NCBI GenBank assembly: GCA_947382415.1 | Contig: CANCYO010000043.1 | Span: forward strand, 1 to 24,465 | Source: an uncultured Lachnospiraceae bacterium | GTDB lineage: Bacteria; Bacillota; Clostridia; Lachnospirales; Lachnospiraceae | Length of the DNA stretch: 24,465 nt | Reading direction: 5' to 3' | Part shown: positions 1-6,716 of the stretch, one piece after another | Numbering within the stretch: the first letter of the stretch is position 1 | How the letters are laid out: each line of letters starts with the position of its first letter | Program-made: the position numbers and the translations under genes | The notes under the pieces: generated by a model | What the model was told of the DNA's origin: nothing | Databases searched by the model: none | What the model saw: the letters and a program-made list of their open reading frames with translations, nothing else

Positions 1-45
1 CCACGTCTCGCAACACTCTTTCCCTACACGACGCTCTTCCGATCT
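1..45. other. Illumina adapter left at the contig end (artefact)
   Basis: Positions 13-45 are identical over 33 bases to the 3' part of the Illumina TruSeq universal adapter, ending in GCTCTTCCGATCT, the ligation junction. Positions 1-12 cannot be assigned and are probably also non-genomic. Genomic sequence begins at about base 46, in the middle of a coding region, so the contig end is an assembly artefact and not a biological boundary. Confidence 0.97.
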
Positions 46-185
46 CCATGGACGCGGACACGGGCTTCGAGTGGAACAGGGTGCTGGCCACATCGCTTAT
101 TTCCATCATTCCTTCGCTGGTGATCTTTTTCCTGGCACAGGATCAGTTTGTGGATGGAATCGCGGCGGGCGGCGTGAAAGGATAG
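46..185 (+). CDS. Carbohydrate ABC transporter permease, C-terminal fragment
   Basis: This is the last 45 or so codons of a reading frame cut by the adapter junction, ending with TAG at 183-185. The visible protein is one hydrophobic segment (residues reading LATSLISIIPSLVIFFLAQ) followed by a tail ending in GIAAGGVKG. That ending is typical of the MalG/UgpE-type inner-membrane permeases of carbohydrate ABC importers (CUT1 family), whose last membrane helix is followed by a short G-G-x-K-G tail. The EAA loop that contacts the ATPase is outside the window, so the substrate cannot be inferred. The next gene starts 6 bases after the stop and belongs to the YesL family, which often sits beside sugar ABC systems. 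The ATG at 48 is an internal codon and not a start. Confidence 0.8.
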
Positions 186-191
186 AGGAGA

Positions 192-815
192 ATGCTTAAC
201 AGGATTTTCGATTCCGACAATGGTTTTTTCAGGTTTTTGGCAACTTTCGGGTATGTGTGGTGGCTCCATATTTTGTGGCTGCTGTGCAGTATCCCGGTTA
301 TCACCATAGGCGCATCTACAACGGCGCTGTGTTATAGCTGCATGAAGTTGCGCAGACAGGAGGGCTATGCGACGCGAAATTTCTTTCACTCCCTGAAACA
401 GAATTTTGGACAATCGACGCTGCTTGGTCTGATCATGATGGCGGCGGGAGGTGTTCTCTGTCTGGATCTGCTGGCTGCAGGCCGGATGGAGGCCTTCCCG
501 GGACATGTGCTCAGGATCGGAATCGTGAGCCTGCTGTTGATTTATGTCTGCATAGCCCTGTATGTGTTTGCCGTCCAGGCAGTCTTTGTCAATTCCATAC
601 CCAGAACCATCCGGTATTCGCTTGCTCTGGCAGGCAGACATATGGGATGCACCCTGAAGCTTCTTGCGGTGGCTGGGGCTGTAGTGTTTTTGAACTTTTC
701 TGTAGTGCTTTTTAATTATCTGACTTTATCTGTGGGAATCGGTCTGGCTGTATATATTATGGCCGGCTGCTGGAACCGGGTTTTTGAGCGGTATATCAAC
801 ACGGAAAAAGGATAA
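192..815 (+). CDS. YesL family (DUF624) membrane protein
   Basis: This 207-residue protein begins MLNRIFDSDNGFFRF and continues with LHILWLLCSIPVITIGASTTAL (split here only to mark the conserved core: W-L-x-C-x-I-P-V-x-T-I-G-A-S-T-T-A-L), which is the signature of the YesL/DUF624 family. About four or five hydrophobic segments follow (roughly residues 15-40, 75-95, 105-130, 150-175 and 175-195), so it is an integral membrane protein. Family members are commonly encoded with carbohydrate ABC importers and glycan-degrading enzymes; their biochemical role is not established. Here it starts 6 bases after the permease stop, consistent with the same operon. AAAGGA at 177-182 lies 9 bases before the ATG and is a better-placed ribosome site than the AGGAG immediately adjacent. 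Confidence 0.85.
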   Translation: MLNRIFDSDNGFFRFLATFGYVWWLHILWLLCSIPVITIGASTTALCYSCMKLRRQEGYATRNFFHSLKQNFGQSTLLGLIMMAAGGVLCLDLLAAGRMEAFPGHVLRIGIVSLLLIYVCIALYVFAVQAVFVNSIPRTIRYSLALAGRHMGCTLKLLAVAGAVVFLNFSVVLFNYLTLSVGIGLAVYIMAGCWNRVFERYINTEKG

Positions 816-816
816 C

Positions 817-845
817 TTGCGAATTTGAGTTTCCGGTGTTATACT
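817..845 (+). promoter_or_regulatory. Sigma-A type promoter for the PilZ gene
   Basis: TTGCGA (817-822), a 17-base spacer and TATACT (840-845) predict a start near 852, about 37 bases upstream of the PilZ ATG. The site begins right at the end of the YesL gene, so the PilZ gene probably has its own transcript. Confidence 0.6.
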
Positions 846-888
846 CTTAGCAGAAGGTAAAAGCGGGTATCGCGGAAAGGGTTACATT

Positions 889-1224
889 ATGGAAGAGAGA
901 AGAAAGAACAAGCGTACAGCCATGAATTCCAGATTGTTGATCAAGCGTCTGGACGGTGAAGAGAAGCAGGATGAGGTGGGCATTGAGATATTGGATGTGT
1001 CCAAAGGCGGCGTCGGATTCAGGGCGGAACAGCTTTTAAAGATAGGGGAGGTTTACGAGTCCTATCTGACGATCTGGACCAAGGAAGTGCTGCATGCGTT
1101 TCTGCAGATCGTGCGCATTGAACTTCAGGGGGAGGACTATATCTACGGCGCAGTGTTTATCGGTATGCCGGAGATGGATGCCTCCAGAATAGAAATTTAT
1201 CAGACTGTACATAAAGATGAGTAG
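889..1224 (+). CDS. Single-domain PilZ protein (c-di-GMP binding)
   Basis: This 111-residue soluble protein carries both halves of the PilZ cyclic-di-GMP site: an RxxxR motif at residues 5-9 (RKNKR) close to the N-terminus, and DxSxxG at residues 36-41 (DVSKGG). The remaining sequence alternates hydrophobic and polar residues in the pattern expected of the PilZ beta-barrel and ends soon after the barrel, so there is no fused effector domain. It has no signal peptide or membrane segment. Known family members bind c-di-GMP and act on motility, secretion or exopolysaccharide partners; no partner is encoded next to it. GAAAGGG at 875-881 is a well-spaced ribosome site (7 bases). Confidence 0.88.
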   Translation: MEERRKNKRTAMNSRLLIKRLDGEEKQDEVGIEILDVSKGGVGFRAEQLLKIGEVYESYLTIWTKEVLHAFLQIVRIELQGEDYIYGAVFIGMPEMDASRIEIYQTVHKDE

Positions 1225-1285
1225 CGCATGACTGCAGGCTGCTTTTGGTATTGATGTTTCAGGCGCAGGGGGACAGGCTGCCCGG

Positions 1286-2386
1286 TCATTTTCCGGTGTA
1301 GACCGTGTAGCCTCTTGCGCCTAATATTTTTGCAGCTTTTTCGATGGAAGCCTCCTCATAAAATTCAATTCTGAGTACACCGTTTTCCGTCTCGCGGTTG
1401 TGAACGATCCCAATATTTTTGATACTGATCTGCTGCAGGGCCAGAATGGTGGCGATGGCTGCCAGCGCGCCCGGCTCGTCGGCAATGTCCAGAGTGACGC
1501 TGTAGGAGCGCTTGATGGGGCCGCTGGAGGTGTCTATAAAGCTGTCCCGATAGATTCTCGCACTGTCAAACAGATCATAAAGCGCTGCCTTGCTGTGGCT
1601 GTCCAGATCTTTTTTTACGGATGTGAGCGCCCGGATATATGCATCCAGAAGCGAGGAGATATTATCCGTGTTGGTCAGGCATATCTGCTGCCACATCTGG
1701 GCGGAGGAGGAGGCGATGCGTGTGATGTCCTTGAAGCCTCCTGCGGCGATCATTTTCATAATGCCGTCCGGTGAATCGCTGTCACGTACCAGATTTACCA
1801 GAGATGCGGCGATCACATGGGGCAGATGGCTGACTGCGGCTGTGACATAGTCGTGCTGCCCGGGCTCCAGTATCAGAGGAATTGCCCCGAGCGTCTGCAC
1901 CAGATCGCGAAAGGCTGTCAGTTTTTCCGGGGGTGTCGCCTCCGTGGGGGTCAGGATATAGTAGGCGTTTTCCAGAAGCCGCGCTTTGGAGTTTACATAG
2001 CCCACGCGTTCGCTGCCGGCCATGGGATGACCGCCCACGAACTGAGCGTCCAGACCCATGGCGTGAACCGCCTCGTGAATGCCGGATTTGACACTGCCCA
2101 CATCCGTGAGCAGACAGTCCGGCGAGAGCACTTTTGTTAAGGTTTTCAGGTTTTCGCCGTTTTTTTGCACAGGAGCGCACAGAAACAGATAGTCGCACTG
2201 CCCGAGACGCGCATCGACGGAAGGGACGGCTTCATTTACCACACCGTCGGAGAGCGCGGCGGAAAGCGCGTCCTGATTGATGTCATATGCAAGGATAACG
2301 GAGTCGGGGAGAGTGTCCCGGATGGCTCTTGCGATGGAGCCGCCGATCAGTCCCAGTCCGATAAAGCCGAATGTCTGTGCGTTCAT
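1286..2386 (-). CDS. tyrA: Prephenate dehydrogenase with C-terminal ACT domain
   Basis: This 366-residue enzyme oxidatively decarboxylates prephenate to 4-hydroxyphenylpyruvate in tyrosine synthesis, in the cytoplasm. The N-terminal Rossmann fold has GLGLIGG at residues 10-16, the dinucleotide-binding glycine loop. The TyrA family motifs TDVGSVK (94-100) and GGHPMAGSE (118-126) follow, with H120 in the substrate pocket, and an HLPHV segment lies further on. Residues from about 295 to the end (YSVTLDIADEPGALAAIATI and onward) form an ACT domain, which in Firmicute TyrA proteins usually gives feedback inhibition by tyrosine. AGAGG lies 6 bases before the ATG. It stands alone, convergent with the PilZ gene and divergent from the EF-G-like gene. 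Prephenate versus arogenate specificity cannot be decided from motifs. Confidence 0.95.
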   Translation of the reverse strand: MNAQTFGFIGLGLIGGSIARAIRDTLPDSVILAYDINQDALSAALSDGVVNEAVPSVDARLGQCDYLFLCAPVQKNGENLKTLTKVLSPDCLLTDVGSVKSGIHEAVHAMGLDAQFVGGHPMAGSERVGYVNSKARLLENAYYILTPTEATPPEKLTAFRDLVQTLGAIPLILEPGQHDYVTAAVSHLPHVIAASLVNLVRDSDSPDGIMKMIAAGGFKDITRIASSSAQMWQQICLTNTDNISSLLDAYIRALTSVKKDLDSHSKAALYDLFDSARIYRDSFIDTSSGPIKRSYSVTLDIADEPGALAAIATILALQQISIKNIGIVHNRETENGVLRIEFYEEASIEKAAKILGARGYTVYTGK

Positions 2387-2531
2387 AGAATGCCTCTTTC
2401 CGATAAAATGTATTTTATAAATTTAGTTTAGAACACTGTTTCATTGACACTATATCACTTTAAAGCATGAAAATCAACGCCTATTTCAGTGAAACATCTA
2501 ATTTTATTTGAGCAAAAATACTAACAATTAC

Positions 2532-2560
2532 TTGTATTTTTATTCAGTATTTAGTAAAAT
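2532..2560 (+). promoter_or_regulatory. Promoter of the EF-G-like gene
   Basis: TTGTAT (2532-2537), 17 bases and TAAAAT (2555-2560) predict a start near 2567 and a leader of about 70 bases before the ATG at 2636. The region 2387-2572 is A+T-rich and separates the divergent tyrA and EF-G-like genes; no convincing promoter for tyrA was identified. Confidence 0.6.
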
Positions 2561-2572
2561 GAACTATGGGGT

Positions 2573-2621
2573 TTGGAAAATCAGTTGTCAAATTGGAAAA
2601 ATTCCTTAATAAGTTGGAAAA
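2573..2621 (+). repeat. Three spaced TTGGAAAA repeats in the EF-G-like leader
   Basis: TTGGAAAA occurs at 2573-2580, 2593-2600 and 2614-2621, with periods of 20 and 21 bases (about two helical turns), all between the predicted transcription start and the ribosome site. They could be binding sites on DNA or RNA, or a chance feature of an A-rich leader. Confidence 0.6.
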
Positions 2622-2635
2622 TTGGAGGGCAACAC

Positions 2636-4729
2636 ATGAATGTTTACACAACTGACAAGATTCGTAATGTAGTATTGCTGGGCCACGGTGGCAGCGGTAA
2701 GACCAGTCTGGTGGAATCCATGGCATATCTGTCCGGAATTACTTCCCGCATGGGTAAGGTTGCAGACGGCAACACCGTGAGCGACTATGGCAAGGAAGAG
2801 CAGAAGAGGCAGTTTTCGATCAGCACCTCCGTTGTTCCCATTGAGTGGGAGGGCCATAAGATCAATGTGATAGATGCCCCGGGATATTTTGATTTTGTGG
2901 GCGAGGTTGAGGAGGCCGTCAGCGCGGCCGGCGCGGCGATCATCGTAGTAAACGGAAAGTCCGGTATTGAAGTGGGCACCCAGAAGGCGTGGGAGCTGTG
3001 TGAGAAGTACAAGCTGCCCAGATTTGTCTATGTCTCCAACATGGATGTGGATAACGCTTCCTTCCGCCAGGTGGTGGAGGATATGACGGAACTTTACGGC
3101 AAGAAGATGGCGCCCTTTCATCTGCCCATCCGCGAGGACGAGAAATTTGTCGGCTACATAAATGTGATCACGGAGACGGGAAACCGCTGGCAGGGCAAGG
3201 AAGTTATTCCCTGCGATGTGCCCGAGTACAATAAGCCCAACCTTCAGATCTGCCGTGACACGCTGCTGGAGGCGGTAGCGGAGACCAGCGAGGATCTGAT
3301 GGAGCGTTATTTTAACGGGGAGACCTTCTCCGAGGCAGAGATCCGTGCCGCTCTGCGCACCAATGTGTGCGATGGCAGCATCGTGCCCATGACCATGGGT
3401 TCCAACACGCTCTGTCAGGGTATTTACACACTGTTGGACGATATCATCAAATATATGCCAAGCCCCGAGAATCGTGAGGTGGCGGGCATTAATATGAAGA
3501 CCAATGAGATCTATCATGCGGACTATGATTTTTCCAAGGCCAAATCCGCGTATATCTGGAAAACCATCGTAGATCCTTTTATCGGCAAATATTCCATGAT
3601 CAAAGTCAATTCCGGTGTTCTGAAGACGGACGATCTGCTCTACAATGTGGATAAGGATATTGAGGAGAAGATCGGCAAGCTTTATGTGCTGCAGGGCAAC
3701 AAGCCTCTGGAGGTGCCCGAACTTCACGCCGGAGACATCGGTGCGCTGGCCAAGCTGACGGCGGCCCGCACGGGCAACAGCCTGTCCACCAAGTCCACCA
3801 CCATCAAATACGGTCAGTTCGAGATCTCCACACCCTATACTTATATGCGTTATAAGCCGAAAAACAAAGGGGACGTGGACAAAATTTCCCAGGCCCTGCA
3901 GAAGATGGGACATGAGGATCTGACGCTCAGGGTGGTGAATGACTCGGAGAACCGCCAGATGCTCCTCTACGGAATGGGCGATCAGCATCTTGAGATTGTT
4001 GTGAGCAGGCTGTTGAACGAGTATAAGGTGGAAGTGGAGCTGGCAACGCCCAAGATTGCTTATAAAGAGACCATCAGGAAGAATTCTGACGTGGAATATA
4101 AATATAAAAAGCAGTCCGGCGGTCATGGTCAGTACGGACATGTGAAGATGCGTTTCTCTCCTGCGGAGAGTCTCGATGAAGCCTATGTGTTTGAGCAGGA
4201 GGTCGTGGGCGGAGCAGTGCCCAAGAATTTCTTCCCCGCAGTGGAAAAGGGTTTGCAGGATTCTGTGGTGAAGGGGCCTCTGGCTGCATATCCTGTTGTC
4301 GGAGTTAAGGCGGTGCTCTATGACGGTTCCTATCATCCGGTGGATTCCTCTGAGCTGGCATTCAAGATGGCTACCATTCAGGCCTTCAAGAAGGGCTTTA
4401 TGGAGGCTCACCCTGTGCTGTTAGAGCCCATTGCTTCTCTGAAGGTGACGGTTCCCGACGCTTATACCGGCGATATCATGGGAGATCTGAACAAGAGAAG
4501 AGGCCGTGTGCTTGGCATGAATCCCACGGGGGGCGGCAAGCAGGTGATAGAGGCGGATATTCCCATGAGCGGATTGTTTGGCTATTGTACGGACCTGCGC
4601 TCCATGACCGGCGGGCGGGGCGAATATACTTATGAGTTTGCGCGTTACGAGCAGGCGCCTTCCGATGTGCAGGAGAAGGAAGTGGCTGCAAGGGCGGCTC
4701 AGGTTGCGGAGAACAGCGCTGACGAGTAA
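2636..4729 (+). CDS. EF-G-like translational GTPase paralogue
   Basis: This 697-residue protein has the full EF-G layout: G domain to about residue 270, domain II to about 380, then domains III-V. Domain IV has SGGHGQYGHV and a DGSYHPVDSSELAFKMA loop close to canonical EF-G. The G domain diverges. The P-loop is intact (GHGGSGKT, 16-23), but switch I reads RQFSIS instead of RGITIT, switch II reads DAPGYFDF (80-87) instead of DTPGHVDF, which replaces the catalytic His with Tyr, and the base-recognition motif is SNMD (134-137) rather than NKMD. This fits the EF-G2-type paralogues, not the housekeeping fusA, which normally sits with rpsL/rpsG. The start is set at 2636 because GGAGG (2624-2628) lies 7 bases upstream; an in-frame ATG at 2573 has no such site. 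The ribosomal role is an inference and hydrolysis may be impaired. Confidence 0.9.
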   Translation: MNVYTTDKIRNVVLLGHGGSGKTSLVESMAYLSGITSRMGKVADGNTVSDYGKEEQKRQFSISTSVVPIEWEGHKINVIDAPGYFDFVGEVEEAVSAAGAAIIVVNGKSGIEVGTQKAWELCEKYKLPRFVYVSNMDVDNASFRQVVEDMTELYGKKMAPFHLPIREDEKFVGYINVITETGNRWQGKEVIPCDVPEYNKPNLQICRDTLLEAVAETSEDLMERYFNGETFSEAEIRAALRTNVCDGSIVPMTMGSNTLCQGIYTLLDDIIKYMPSPENREVAGINMKTNEIYHADYDFSKAKSAYIWKTIVDPFIGKYSMIKVNSGVLKTDDLLYNVDKDIEEKIGKLYVLQGNKPLEVPELHAGDIGALAKLTAARTGNSLSTKSTTIKYGQFEISTPYTYMRYKPKNKGDVDKISQALQKMGHEDLTLRVVNDSENRQMLLYGMGDQHLEIVVSRLLNEYKVEVELATPKIAYKETIRKNSDVEYKYKKQSGGHGQYGHVKMRFSPAESLDEAYVFEQEVVGGAVPKNFFPAVEKGLQDSVVKGPLAAYPVVGVKAVLYDGSYHPVDSSELAFKMATIQAFKKGFMEAHPVLLEPIASLKVTVPDAYTGDIMGDLNKRRGRVLGMNPTGGGKQVIEADIPMSGLFGYCTDLRSMTGGRGEYTYEFARYEQAPSDVQEKEVAARAAQVAENSADE

Positions 4730-4761
4730 AATACCAAAGGGAAATGAGGGGGGACAAAAGA

Positions 4762-5490
4762 ATGGACTATATGGTCTATGTGTCGGAATTTGCAGGCAGC
4801 CTGATCTTTTTGCTGGGGGGATATGCTTATATGTGCAATATTTCCCTGAAAAAAACGCTGGTGGGTACACTCAACTATATCGAGCTGGCGGTGGCATGGA
4901 GTCTTGCTGTCGGGTTTGGACTGGCGGTTGCGGTGATATTGGGCGGCCCCGCATATCTGAATCCCGGCGTGGTGTTCGGGAGTGTGATAGCGGGAGTGCT
5001 GCCCATACCGCAGGCCTGCCTGTTCCTGCTGATGGAGTTTCTGGCGGCGGGAGCGGCGGAGCTTCTCTGCATGGTGTTTTTCTGGGATTCGTTCAAGGCG
5101 TCGAAGGATATGCCGAAAAGAGGCATTTTCTCGGCTTATCCCGTGGAGAAAAATATTCCGCTGAATTTTGTGCAGGAGTTCATCGCGACCTTCGCTTTCC
5201 TGTTTCTGGTGTTGGGAACGATCAAGGCTGCGTCGGGAGACAGCGCGGCCCTGCAGATCGGCGTGGTGGGCTTTGCGGCGGTACTGATCCTGTCCCTGAC
5301 ACTCAACAGTACGGGTTTCAGTATGAACGCCATGCGTTCTGTGTTCAGCAGTATTTGGTTTGCGCTGCTTCCGTTTCCCAATAAAGAGGGAGAGAAGGTG
5401 GACTGGGGGTATCAGCTCATCGTAAATCTGCTTGGCAGCAGTCTGGGCGGTATTACGGCAGTGTTGACAGTCGGAGCACTGTTTAAATAA
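4762..5490 (+). CDS. MIP (aquaporin/glycerol facilitator) family channel with altered NPA boxes
   Basis: This 242-residue membrane protein follows the six-helix, two-half-helix MIP plan. The first half has EFAGSLIFLLGG (9-20), then AVAWSLAVGFGLAV and YLNPGVVFG; the second has QEFIATFAFLFLVLG and STGFSMNAMRS. In aquaporins and GlpF both half-helices carry Asn-Pro-Ala. Here the first is NPG (67-69) and the second aligns as N189-A-M followed by R192, keeping Asn and Arg but losing Pro and Ala, and the Asp after Arg is Ser. Selectivity may therefore differ from water or glycerol. The start at 4762 follows AGGGGGG (4747-4753) by 8 bases; the ATG at 4744 precedes that site. It lies 32 bases after the EF-G-like gene and 35 before the chemoreceptor, so the three may be co-transcribed. 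Confidence 0.8.
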   Translation: MDYMVYVSEFAGSLIFLLGGYAYMCNISLKKTLVGTLNYIELAVAWSLAVGFGLAVAVILGGPAYLNPGVVFGSVIAGVLPIPQACLFLLMEFLAAGAAELLCMVFFWDSFKASKDMPKRGIFSAYPVEKNIPLNFVQEFIATFAFLFLVLGTIKAASGDSAALQIGVVGFAAVLILSLTLNSTGFSMNAMRSVFSSIWFALLPFPNKEGEKVDWGYQLIVNLLGSSLGGITAVLTVGALFK

Positions 5491-5525
5491 AAAGTTGATA
5501 ATGTTGAGAAGGCGAGGAAAACACA

Positions 5526-6308
5526 ATGAAAATCCAGGATTTCTGTGATATGAGAAAGTTTGAGGAGATTATGAACAACTGGGCCAGAAGCACCGGACTT
5601 GCCACCGTGGCAGTGGGAGCGGACGGAGAGTACATCAGCGACTGCTATAACTTTACGGATTTTTGTATCAAGCTTACCAGAGGGAGCCAGGAAGGCTGCA
5701 GACGCTGTGTAAAGAATGATCAGGAGGGCAAGGGCGTTTATTCCTGCCATGCGGGTCTGGTGGATTTCGGAATTCCCATCACACTTGAGGATGGCACGGA
5801 GCTGGGCAGTATCATCGGCGGACAGGTGCTGCCGGAGAATCCCAATGAGGAAAAGTTCAGGGCTACGGCCAGAGAGCTTGGCATAGATGAGGATACTTAT
5901 ATTGAGGCTTTGAAGCAGGTAAAGGTCAAGACCAGAGAAGAGATTGAGGCCTCTGCCAATCTTCTGGGCGATGTCATCAATATGTTTGTGCGTACCAGTT
6001 ATGTGACTTATATCAATCGTGAGCTGCTTGACGGCCTTAAGGAAGGCATCCAGAATTCCATGACGGAGATAGACGCCGCCAATGCTAACACGAAAAAGAT
6101 TGCCGGATTCAGCAGTAAGCAGCGCATTCTGGCGCTGAATGCATCCATTGAGGCCGCCCGTGCCGGAGATGCGGGCAAAGGCTTTGCCGTGGTTGCCAAC
6201 GAAGTGCAGAAGCTGGCCCAGGGCATGGATGCTGCAAGCGCTGAGATTATTACATCGCTGAACAGGGCGGCGCAGACCATTCACAGCCTCAACAAAGAAG
6301 GGTTGTAA
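5526..6308 (+). CDS. Soluble chemoreceptor: PocR sensory domain plus short MCP signalling domain
   Basis: Residues 1 to about 165 form a PocR ligand-binding domain, recognised by its cysteine pattern (C47, C58, C61, C74) with the segment YSCHAGLVDFGIPI and the following DGTELGSIIGGQV. PocR domains sense small organic molecules, for example propanediol in PocR itself, and may use the cysteines for metal or ligand binding. Residues 190-235 contain the hairpin tip of methyl-accepting chemotaxis proteins (ILALNASIEAARAGDAGKGF, then AVVANEVQKLA), the surface that docks CheA and CheW. There is no membrane segment or HAMP domain and the protein ends about 25 residues past the tip, so the signalling coiled coil is very short for an MCP. 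It is probably a cytoplasmic receptor. The link to the upstream channel gene is suggested only by spacing. Confidence 0.87.
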   Translation: MKIQDFCDMRKFEEIMNNWARSTGLATVAVGADGEYISDCYNFTDFCIKLTRGSQEGCRRCVKNDQEGKGVYSCHAGLVDFGIPITLEDGTELGSIIGGQVLPENPNEEKFRATARELGIDEDTYIEALKQVKVKTREEIEASANLLGDVINMFVRTSYVTYINRELLDGLKEGIQNSMTEIDAANANTKKIAGFSSKQRILALNASIEAARAGDAGKGFAVVANEVQKLAQGMDAASAEIITSLNRAAQTIHSLNKEGL

Positions 6309-6337
6309 AGATGTATCTGTTTTGCTTGAGTAGGAGA

Positions 6338-6617
6338 TGATATGGTTGCCGGTCAACCGGTGTCGGCAGTGGGAGGCTGGCAGGTTGCTGCGGCTGCGGC
6401 GGCGATTGGGTGTTTTCTAATAGTGCGGCTATGGGACCCGACAATTTACGGGTCGGTTCTGAAGTGCATCCATGCACTGCAGAACCTGAAACGCGCATCC
6501 GTGCGCGTTTCACCCTTGATTCCTGTCCGCACTATAAGAAAACACACCAATCCCCGCCAATGTCCGCAGCAACCTGCCAGCCTCCCACTGCCGACGTTGG
6601 TAGAAGCAGCCATATCA
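6338..6617. repeat. 280-bp inverted-repeat (cruciform-capable) element
   Basis: The outer arms are roughly 90 bases each (6338-6428 and 6527-6617). The core of each arm is an exact 32-base inverted match (6362-6393 against 6564-6595), flanked by imperfect matches such as GATATGG/CCATATC at the outside and TAGTGCGG/CCGCACTATA at the inside. The central 78 bases fold into three consecutive hairpins. It fills most of the gap between the chemoreceptor and the SUKH gene. Reading frames across it are open on both strands but have no ribosome sites and translate to low-complexity protein. It could be a MITE-like element or a structured RNA; no clear target-site duplication was seen. Confidence 0.85.
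6435..6512. other. Three tandem hairpins at the tip of the inverted repeat
   Basis: Hairpin A is 6435-6454 (GACCCG/CGGGTC, 8-base loop). Hairpin B is 6455-6486 (GGTTCTG/CAGAACC outside, AGTGCA/TGCACT inside, loop TCCA, one A-G mismatch). Hairpin C is 6487-6512 (TGAAACGCGCA paired with TGCGCGTTTCA, loop TCCG). B and C share the same apex, GCATCCRTGC. They abut with no spacing between them, so with the outer arms the whole element can form a four-way junction. Confidence 0.85.
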
Positions 6618-6716
6618 CAGATACAAACGGTTACGTCTTGTGTGCTATAGGGCCTCAATAACTAAGGAAAATATAACCATTTGATTGAAATAAAGGAGGC
6701 AATTGTTAAGAGCGGG

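Noticed and set aside
2606..4411. A 601-codon minus-strand open frame over the EF-G-like gene
   Set aside because: It is a shadow of the EF-G frame, with His/Leu-rich sequence and no motifs.
6342..6661. Short open frames on both strands across the inverted repeat
   Set aside because: They arise from the palindrome itself, read the same arms in opposite directions, have no ribosome sites and give Ala-rich low-complexity peptides.
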